12,744 bases of DNA from JAQGMJ01 sp036271855 (GTDB taxonomy: Bacteria; Pseudomonadota; Gammaproteobacteria; Burkholderiales; JAEUOS01). Below, piece by piece: positions 7,946 to 12,744 of the stretch (position 1 is its first letter; each line of letters starts with the position of its first letter). Where the stretch lies: assembly GCA_036271855.1 (NCBI GenBank), contig DATAZV010000122.1, positions 1 to 12,744 on the forward strand, read 5' to 3'. A program made the position numbers and the translations under genes. A model generated the notes under the pieces. The model was not told where the DNA came from, made no database searches, and saw nothing but the letters and a program-made list of their open reading frames with translations.

Positions 7946-8182
7946 ATGAGAATTCCTGTTCCCTGCGCCTACCCCCGTCCCTGCCCGCCGCTGGCTTATG
8001 GCTGGCTGGCGCGCCGCACCCATGCCCTGTGCGCCTGGCTGCTGCTGCATTTTGGCCAGCCCGCACTTTCCGAAGAGGAGACCTTTCTCGCCGCTGCCAC
8101 CGACCACGCGGATTGTGAGCGCCGCCAGCGCTGGCTGGCGACGCAGCATCAGCGCACCCGGCGCAGCGCGGATTTCGTTTAG
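7946..8182 (+). CDS. Small DUF3563-like protein
   Basis: A 78-residue product. The second half, SEEETFLAAATDHADCERRQRWL at 42-64 (two pieces: SEEETFLAAATDHAD and CERRQRWL), resembles the DUF3563 pattern known from Burkholderiales, in which a Tyr/Phe-Leu-Ala-x-Ala-x-Asp-x-Ala-Asp-x-Glu-Arg-Arg core recurs. The match is from memory. The N-terminal 40 residues are Pro/Cys-rich, then hydrophobic, and are not part of that pattern. The ATG at 7946 has no good Shine-Dalgarno. Its stop (TAG 8180-8182) overlaps the stop of the convergent FMN reductase gene. A longer frame on the opposite strand (7875-8288) and a shorter one at 7998 conflict with it and look less like proteins. The function is unknown. 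Confidence 0.6.
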   Translation: MRIPVPCAYPRPCPPLAYGWLARRTHALCAWLLLHFGQPALSEEETFLAAATDHADCERRQRWLATQHQRTRRSADFV

Positions 8183-8721
8183 TTCGCGGCGCCCACCGCG
8201 GGCGCTGCCTGCGCGGCCTTGATCCGGGCCAGTGCCGCAGCGATGGCGGCGACGACGGCCGGCGTACGCAGCATGCCCTCCTCGTCAAGACCCGCGCCGA
8301 CCAGTGGCAGGGCGATCGACGCCTCCTCGATGATTTCCGCCGCCATGGTCCTGAGGATTTCGCGCAGGGACGCGTCGCTGAAGACGGAGCGCGGCGAGGC
8401 GTTCCACACCGCCACCGGCTTGCCGGCGAAGTTTTCGATGCTGACCAGCCAGTCGAGCGCGTTTTTCATCACGCCGGTGATGCCGTGCGCGTATTCCGGG
8501 CTGGCGATCAGCAGCGCGTCGGCGGCCAGCACCTGGGCGCGAAACGCGACCACCACCGCAGGCGGCTCGCCCTCAAGGTCGGGATTGAACAGCGGCAGCG
8601 CGCCGGGATGACGGGAGATTTCGATTTCCAGGCCCAGCGGCGACAATGTTGCGGCGGTGCGCAGGAGGGCGGCGTTGATCGAGGCAGCGCGCAGGCTGCC
8701 GCAGAGGGCGAGAAGTTTCAT
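8179..8721 (-). CDS. NAD(P)H-dependent FMN reductase
   Basis: A 180-residue flavodoxin-fold reductase. GSLRAASIN at 8-16 is the phosphate-binding loop for FMN, and SPEYAHGITGVMKNALDW at 74-91 is the second flavin-contact signature of the NADPH-dependent FMN reductase family (Pfam FMN_red). Length matches the family. Such proteins reduce FMN or quinones with NAD(P)H and some supply reduced flavin to two-component monooxygenases. The Ala/Val-rich tail after 165 looks unstructured. The gene is divergent from the racemase-like gene across 166 bases and meets the small gene at 7946-8182 stop to stop. A luciferase-like oxidoreductase lies two genes away (10255), so a flavin-supply role can be imagined, but nothing in the sequence proves it. 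Confidence 0.93.
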   Translation of the reverse strand: MKLLALCGSLRAASINAALLRTAATLSPLGLEIEISRHPGALPLFNPDLEGEPPAVVVAFRAQVLAADALLIASPEYAHGITGVMKNALDWLVSIENFAGKPVAVWNASPRSVFSDASLREILRTMAAEIIEEASIALPLVGAGLDEEGMLRTPAVVAAIAAALARIKAAQAAPAVGAAN

Positions 8722-8877
8722 GAATCCGGAAATGCGCGGGCGCGTAGCGGCGGCGAAGCAATTTCACCGCGATAACCTGGGGCGCAGATTGTGCCAGAAC
8801 CACGCCATCCACCTTGCGCCGCAGCACATGCCGATTTGCGCGGGGCCGGCTTTTTCGGCACCATGCCTCACCCTACC

Positions 8878-8882
8878 AGGAG
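8878..8882 (+). promoter_or_regulatory. Ribosome binding site fixing the start at 8888
   Basis: AGGAG lies five bases before ATG 8888. The frame is open far upstream (to 8657), so this site decides that translation starts at 8888 rather than earlier. The N-terminal alignment with mandelate racemase agrees. Confidence 0.75.
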
Positions 8883-8887
8883 CCGCC

Positions 8888-9997
8888 ATGGCCGCAACGC
8901 AATCCACGCCCGTCCACATCACCGAATTGCGCGCCCGCGCCGTGCTGGTGCCGATGAATCGCCCGCTGCAAACCGCCGGCGGCACCTTCACCCAGGCGCC
9001 GCTGGTGCTGATCGACCTGGCCACCAGCGCCGGCGTCACCGGCCACAGCTACCTGTTCAGCCCGACCCCGCTGGCGCTGAAATCGCTGGTCGCGCTGCTG
9101 ACCGACTTCAACTCGCTGGTCGCCAAGCTGCCGCTGGTGCCGCACGATATCGAGTTGCTGCTGAATCGCCGCATGACCCTCCTGGGTGCCGCGCAAGGCC
9201 TGGTGGGCCTGGTGATTTCCGGCATCGACATGGCGATATGGGACGCGCAGGCAAAAATCGCCGGCCTGCCGCTGGCGCGCCTGCTGGGTGGCGCGCCGCG
9301 CCCGATTCCCGCCTATAACAGCTGCGGCCTGAGCCTGCTCGGCCCGGAAAATGTGGCGCGCGAGGCCGTCGAGCTGCTGGACCACGGCCGCTTTCACGCC
9401 CTCAAGCTGCGCCTGGGCTACGCCACGCTGGAAGAGGATGTGGCGGCGGTGCTGGCGGTCAAGGAAAGCGTGCCCGCCGGCACGCCGGTGATGACCGACT
9501 ACAACCAGTCGCTCACCCCCGCGGAGGCGATCCGCCGCGGCCATGTGCTGGACGAACTGGACCTGTTCTGGATCGAAGAGCCGGTGCGCGCCGAAGATCA
9601 CGCCGGCAACGCGGCGGTGGCCGCCGCGCTGAAAACGCCGGTGCAGATCGGCGAGAACTTCTTAGGTTCACGCGACATGGCCCGCGCGCTCGCCGCGAAG
9701 GCCTGCGACTACGCCATGCCGGACGCCGAGCGCATCGGCGGCGTTTCCGGCTGGATGCGCGCCGCCGCCCTGGCCGACGCCGCTGCCATGCCGATGTCCA
9801 CCCACCTGTTCCCCGAAATCAGCAGCCACCTGATGTGCGTGACGCCGACGGCGCACTGGCTGGAATATGTGGACTGGGCCAGCCCTATCCTGGCGACGCC
9901 GCTGGAGATCAAGGCCGGCCACGCGGTGGTGCGCGATGAGCCGGGCAGCGGCGTGGCGTGGAACGAGACAGCAGTCAAACAGTTCCTCTATCAATAA
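8888..9997 (+). CDS. Enolase-superfamily enzyme close to mandelate racemase
   Basis: A 369-residue enzyme that aligns by memory along its whole length with Pseudomonas putida mandelate racemase, sharing stretches such as APLVLIDLATSAGV and SHSYLF-like GHSYLF near the N-terminus and TPTAHWLE near the C-terminus. The capping domain covers about 1-130 and the barrel 135-350. Metal ligands Asp204 (TDYNQSL), Glu230 (WIEEP) and Glu256 (IGENF) correspond to Asp195, Glu221 and Glu247. Asp279 and His306 (MPDAERIGG, STHLF) correspond to the Asp270/His297 dyad, and Glu326 to Glu317. Lys173 matches Lys164, but Arg175 (AAG CTG CGC at 9404-9412) replaces catalytic Lys166. It should abstract an alpha proton from a carboxylate; racemase, epimerase or dehydratase activity is undecided. 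No mandelate-pathway genes adjoin it. Confidence 0.93.
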   Translation: MAATQSTPVHITELRARAVLVPMNRPLQTAGGTFTQAPLVLIDLATSAGVTGHSYLFSPTPLALKSLVALLTDFNSLVAKLPLVPHDIELLLNRRMTLLGAAQGLVGLVISGIDMAIWDAQAKIAGLPLARLLGGAPRPIPAYNSCGLSLLGPENVAREAVELLDHGRFHALKLRLGYATLEEDVAAVLAVKESVPAGTPVMTDYNQSLTPAEAIRRGHVLDELDLFWIEEPVRAEDHAGNAAVAAALKTPVQIGENFLGSRDMARALAAKACDYAMPDAERIGGVSGWMRAAALADAAAMPMSTHLFPEISSHLMCVTPTAHWLEYVDWASPILATPLEIKAGHAVVRDEPGSGVAWNETAVKQFLYQ

Positions 9998-10009
9998 GCC
10001 CCGGTATTG

Positions 10010-10031
10010 ATGGCGCAATCAAGCGCGCCAT
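10010..10031 (+). terminator. Weak hairpin after the racemase-like gene
   Basis: ATGGCGC at 10010-10016 pairs with GCGCCAT at 10025-10031 around an eight-base loop, 12 bases after the stop at 9997. There is no T run, so it is a poor intrinsic terminator and may only be an RNA-end-stabilising structure or chance. Confidence 0.25.
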
Positions 10032-10168
10032 TGAGCGCGCTGCGCTGTCCGGACAAAGGCCGCGGTCCTCGCGCGCAGGCGTTCGCCGGTAATGCTCCGG
10101 CGATGCATCGCATAAGCAGGGCGGTTTCAATCCTCTTGATAAGCGCCGGAGACCAGCGCGGCGGCGGC

Positions 10169-10183
10169 AGGCATGCCTACAAT
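10169..10183 (+). promoter_or_regulatory. Possible -10 element with an overlapping palindrome
   Basis: The perfect ten-base palindrome AGGCATGCCT (10169-10178) runs directly into TACAAT (10178-10183), a good match to a sigma-70 -10 box. It lies about 70 bases before the oxidoreductase start. No acceptable -35 hexamer is found at the right distance, so a promoter here would need an activator or be weak. Confidence 0.25.
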
Positions 10184-10254
10184 CGCCGCAACTGATCCGG
10201 CCGCCGGTTCGCACCGCAAGCGCCGCACACAACCGTTCAACGGTGGGGACAACA

Positions 10255-11262
10255 ATGAAATTCGGACTCTTCGGCGGCGCCACGTCGCGCGGCAATGAGG
10301 CGGTAAGCGACAGCCAGGACTATCGCAAGTACGTCGACTATATCTGCGAAGCGGAGCAACTCGGCTTTCACAGCGTGTTCATGGTCGAGCACCATTTCAC
10401 CGGCTTCAACCAGGTCTCGGCCTCGCTCACCTTCCTCGCCTATCTCGCCGCGCGCACCACCACGCTGCGCCTGGGCACCGCCGTCACCGTACTGCCCTGG
10501 CACAACCCGGCGCTCTTGGCCGAGCAGGCCGCCACGGTCGACCTGCTGTCCAACGGCCGCCTGGATTTCGGCGTCGGACGCGGCTACCGCTATTCCGAAT
10601 TCTCCGGCTTTTGCGTCCCGATGGAAGAGGCCGAGGAGCGCTACGCCGAGTGCCTGGAAGTGATGCGCAAGGCCTGGGCCAGCGACGGCCGCTTCTCCCA
10701 CCACGGCAAGCGCTGGAACTATGAAAACGTGGTGTTCGAGCCGGCCCCGGTGCAGCGCCCGCACCCGCCGCTGTGGGTCGGCGCCGGCAACCTGGAAGTG
10801 ATCCGCACCGTCGCCCGCGCCGGCTTCAACGTGCTGCTGGACCAGCTTTCCACCCCCGAAGTCTGCGGCCAGCGCCTGGCCGCCTACCGCGACACGGTGC
10901 AGGCGATGGGCAGGCCCTTCGACCCGATGCAGGTAGGCCTGACGCGCGGCCTGCACATGGCGATGAACGCGAGCGAGCGCGACTTGCAGCATGAACTGCG
11001 CGCGCAGTTTCTCGACAACGTGCGCAAGCTCACCGTCAACCCGAACGCGGCGGCCAGCACTCTCGCCGTGCCGGCCTCGCCGGCGGAGTTCCGCGCCCAG
11101 ACCGAGGCGACCACGCTGATCGGCACCCCGGACGAGATCATCGAACGCCTGAAGGTGATCCAGGCGCAGGGCATCGAGTACGTGCTGCTGATGGACGTCG
11201 GCGGCTCGATCGAGTCGCTGCGGCGCTTCGCGCGGGAAGTAATGCCGGAGTTCCGCGCCTAG
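10255..11262 (+). CDS. LLM-class (luciferase-like) flavin-dependent oxidoreductase
   Basis: A 335-residue TIM-barrel enzyme of the bacterial luciferase-like family, using FMN or F420; FMN is more usual in proteobacteria. It opens with MKFGLFGGAT, then has FMVEHHFTGFN at 42-52 (the EHH segment is common in this group), LGTAVTVLPWHNPALLAEQAATVDLLSNGR (shown here as two pieces: LGTAVTVLPWHNPALLAEQA at 73-92 and TVDLLSNGR at 94-102), then GVGRGY at 107-112 and PLWVGAG at 172-178. GTPDEIIERL at 290-299 is the usual C-terminal signature. Length is typical. Likely roles are oxidation of a small organic substrate with O2 and reduced flavin, but the substrate is not readable. ATG 10255 is preferred over an in-frame GTG at 10243 because the GGTGGGG segment serves as Shine-Dalgarno. 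It is 257 bases after the racemase-like gene. Confidence 0.94.
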   Translation: MKFGLFGGATSRGNEAVSDSQDYRKYVDYICEAEQLGFHSVFMVEHHFTGFNQVSASLTFLAYLAARTTTLRLGTAVTVLPWHNPALLAEQAATVDLLSNGRLDFGVGRGYRYSEFSGFCVPMEEAEERYAECLEVMRKAWASDGRFSHHGKRWNYENVVFEPAPVQRPHPPLWVGAGNLEVIRTVARAGFNVLLDQLSTPEVCGQRLAAYRDTVQAMGRPFDPMQVGLTRGLHMAMNASERDLQHELRAQFLDNVRKLTVNPNAAASTLAVPASPAEFRAQTEATTLIGTPDEIIERLKVIQAQGIEYVLLMDVGGSIESLRRFAREVMPEFRA

Positions 11263-11414
11263 GCGCCCCACATGGTCCGGCCATGGGCGGGTGCTACCAT
11301 GCCGCGGGCCGCGCGTATGCAAACAAGCGGAACTGTGCGGCGCAAACATCGTCCAACCGCGCATCCGCGACCGGTGCCTGCCGTTTGCCGCCGCTGCGCG
11401 CCGAAGCCACACGC

Positions 11415-11421
11415 GAAAGGA
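11415..11421 (+). promoter_or_regulatory. Ribosome binding site fixing the start at 11427
   Basis: GAAAGGA lies five bases before ATG 11427. The frame is open upstream to 11283, but that extension is Arg/Pro-rich and unlike the family, so this site decides the start. Confidence 0.65.
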
Positions 11422-11426
11422 CCCCC

Positions 11427-11906
11427 ATGCAAGACCTGCTGCCCCTGGCTGAACAACTCGGCGCGCGCCTGAAGGCACGCGGCGAAACCATCGCGGTGGC
11501 CGAGTCCGCCGCCGGTGGCCTGATCGCCGCATCGCTCCTGGCGATGCCCGGCGCTTCCGCCTATTTCATCGGCGGCACCGTGGTCTACACCTACAAGTCG
11601 CGCACCGCCCTGCTCGGCATTTCGGAAGACGCGCTCACCGGCATGCGCCCCTCCACCGAAGCCTACGCCCTGCTGCTGGCACGACAGATTCGCGAGCGCC
11701 TGGGCGCAAGCTGGGGCATCGCCGAGACCGGCGCCGCCGGCCCCACCGGCAACCGTTACGGTGACGCCGCGGGCCACGCCTGCGTCGCCTGCGTGGGCGC
11801 GACGGAAGCAGCGGCGACCATCGAAACCGGTGCCACCGACCGCGCGGAGAACATGCGTGCCTTCGCGGCAGCGGCGATGGAACTGCTGCTCAAGCAGCTG
11901 GCCTGA
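11427..11906 (+). CDS. CinA C-terminal-type protein (nicotinamide-nucleotide amidase family)
   Basis: A 159-residue stand-alone CinA C-terminal domain, the family that includes PncC, which deamidates nicotinamide mononucleotide in NAD recycling. AVAESAAGGLIAASLL (23-38) corresponds to the AES-x-TGG-L-x-A signature with Ser27 as the likely nucleophile, followed by PGASAYFIGGTVVYTYKSR (41-59) and a C-terminal ETGAAGPTGNRYGDAAGH (100-117) in place of the usual GIAGPGGGT. Thus Thr of the TGG motif is Ala29 and the Gly-rich loop differs. This looks like a divergent subfamily, and amidase activity is not assured. The start is fixed by GAAAGGA at 11415-11421, five bases upstream. It is 164 bases after the oxidoreductase and may share its transcript; it converges with the exporter gene, 17 bases away. 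Confidence 0.85.
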   Translation: MQDLLPLAEQLGARLKARGETIAVAESAAGGLIAASLLAMPGASAYFIGGTVVYTYKSRTALLGISEDALTGMRPSTEAYALLLARQIRERLGASWGIAETGAAGPTGNRYGDAAGHACVACVGATEAAATIETGATDRAENMRAFAAAAMELLLKQLA

Positions 11907-11923
11907 ACCTGACCTGAACTGCT

Positions 11924-12559
11924 TCAACCCGGCCGCCGGGCCAACAAGGCCCAGACGCCGGCGCCGCCGAGCATCGTGCCCCCGGCCAGATTGAAGCCGC
12001 GCCGGGCGCGCGGCGCGGCCAACAGGCGGCGCGCCGTCCCGGCGAAGCAGGCATAGAGCGTCGCATTGAGCGTGGACAGCGCAATGAAGGTCGCGCCGAG
12101 TATCCATAGCTGCCGCGCCACGTCGCCGCCCGGCTGCACGAATTGCGGCAGGAAGGCGACGAAAAAGACGATCGGCTTGGGATTAAGTGCGGTGACAAGA
12201 AAGGTCCGGCCGAACAGGCCGCGCGCCGAAGCAAGCGCGGCATCAGGCTGCAAGGTCGATATCGACATTCCGGCGGCCAGCATGCGCACGGCCAGGTAGA
12301 GCAGGTAGATGCCGCCCGCCCATTTCACCACCGTGAACCAGAAGGCGGACGCCATCAGCAGCCCGCCCAGGCCCGCGAGCGAGGCGGTGAGCGCGGCGGC
12401 GTCGCCCAGGGCGACGCCCGCCACCATGGCGGTGCGCTGGCGCGCGCGCAGGGGCGTGCCGCCGACGGCATAGCCGATCAATGCCAGCACGGTAGGCCCC
12501 GGAATCACCAGCAGCACGGCCGAGGCGAGCACAAAGGCGAGCCAGATTTGCAGCGACAT
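11924..12559 (-). CDS. LysE/RhtB-family amino-acid exporter
   Basis: A 211-residue inner-membrane protein of the LysE/RhtB translocator family, which exports amino acids or related metabolites. The N-terminal signature VIPGPTVLALIGYAVGG at 18-34 is diagnostic. Six hydrophobic segments can be seen, near 6-28, 45-70, 74-95, 117-139, 150-172 and 190-207. TALNPKPIVFFVAFLPQFV (123-141) is the conserved central motif of the RhtB branch. Length is normal. The start at ATG 12559 is supported by a strong Shine-Dalgarno eight bases upstream. The substrate cannot be told from sequence; homoserine, threonine, cysteine-pathway metabolites or others are possible. It converges with the CinA-like gene. No regulator gene is visible in the remaining 185 bases to the window edge. 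Confidence 0.94.
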   Translation of the reverse strand: MSLQIWLAFVLASAVLLVIPGPTVLALIGYAVGGTPLRARQRTAMVAGVALGDAAALTASLAGLGGLLMASAFWFTVVKWAGGIYLLYLAVRMLAAGMSISTLQPDAALASARGLFGRTFLVTALNPKPIVFFVAFLPQFVQPGGDVARQLWILGATFIALSTLNATLYACFAGTARRLLAAPRARRGFNLAGGTMLGGAGVWALLARRPG

Positions 12560-12567
12560 TGCTTATT

Positions 12568-12573
12568 TCCTCC
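12568..12573 (-). promoter_or_regulatory. Strong ribosome binding site of the exporter gene
   Basis: On the minus strand this reads GGAGGA, eight bases before ATG 12559. It is the best Shine-Dalgarno in the window and suggests efficient translation. Further upstream (12574-12744) I see an AT-richer stretch but no confident promoter or gene. Confidence 0.7.
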
Positions 12574-12744
12574 GTATCCCGGGTTCCTGCGGATCAGGCA
12601 GCAGCATACCCGCGGCGCGAAATGGCGGAAACCTGTCTTATCTGCACAATCAACATGGCCCTCTAGGCGCAGGCAACCATATTGTTCAACATTGATCCTT
12701 CCCCAACAAGGTCAGCTTTAGCTGCAACGCAATGCCCGAAAGCG

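Noticed and set aside
7875..8288. Minus-strand frame of 137 codons overlapping the small DUF3563-like gene
   Set aside because: Arg/Ala/Pro-rich translation without motifs, and it runs into the FMN reductase gene in another frame.
9975..10295. Small frames in the gap between the racemase-like and oxidoreductase genes
   Set aside because: Arg/Cys/Pro-rich translations without a ribosome site; they look like chance frames in GC-rich DNA.
11271..11287. Inverted repeat CATGG/CCATG after the oxidoreductase gene
   Set aside because: A five-base stem with no T run; too weak to call a terminator.
10237..11532. Minus-strand open frame (431 codons) across the oxidoreductase and the CinA-like gene
   Set aside because: It covers two clear plus-strand genes and has no recognisable domain.
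1..12744. Search for CRISPR arrays, tRNA genes, insertion sequences, defence genes, toxin-antitoxin pairs and phage remnants
   Set aside because: No regularly spaced repeats, transposase motifs, terminal repeats, cloverleaf sequences or defence-type domains were seen anywhere in the window.

Overview
This is a GC-rich (by eye roughly two-thirds G+C), gene-dense stretch of bacterial chromosome. Strong G/C third-position codon use, the mix of families (FixL/FixJ-type two-component pair, GcvA-like LysR regulator, YihY/BrkB membrane protein, RhtB-type exporter, DUF3563-like small protein) and the protein style suggest a betaproteobacterium of the order Burkholderiales, perhaps Oxalobacteraceae (Massilia or Herbaspirillum relatives). 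This placement is an inference from recalled families, not from a marker gene. No rRNA, tRNA, CRISPR array, insertion sequence, phage gene or integration scar is visible, and no gap between genes exceeds about 260 bases.

Layout. A possible 3' end of a gene lies at the left edge (1-59, +), converging on an alpha/beta hydrolase (81-962, -). Divergent from the hydrolase is a predicted exported protein of unknown function (1216-2139, +). A small unknown soluble protein follows (2184-2630, -). Then comes a translationally coupled two-component system: a soluble GAF-domain histidine kinase (2819-4234) and a FixJ-like response regulator (4231-4854). A two-gene minus-strand unit holds a cupin protein (5160-5756) and a small membrane protein (4868-5146). 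After it come a YihY-family membrane protein (5869-6777, -) and a LysR-type regulator (6869-7825, -). The LysR gene is divergent from a small DUF3563-like gene (7946-8182, +), whose stop codon overlaps that of a convergent NAD(P)H-dependent FMN reductase (8179-8721, -). Divergent from the reductase is a close relative of mandelate racemase (8888-9997, +), followed by a luciferase-like flavin-dependent oxidoreductase (10255-11262, +) and a CinA C-terminal-type protein (11427-11906, +). The latter converges with a LysE/RhtB exporter (11924-12559, -).

How the genes work together. Only two units are well supported as co-transcribed: the kinase/regulator pair and the cupin/small membrane protein pair. 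The FMN reductase, the enolase-superfamily enzyme and the flavin-dependent oxidoreductase could belong to one catabolic theme, but separate intergenic regions and mixed strands make this speculative. The most specific observation is that the mandelate-racemase-like enzyme keeps nearly the whole known active site but has Arg where the classical enzyme has its catalytic Lys166. I found no convincing new multi-gene system; most of the window looks like ordinary chromosomal housekeeping and accessory metabolism.
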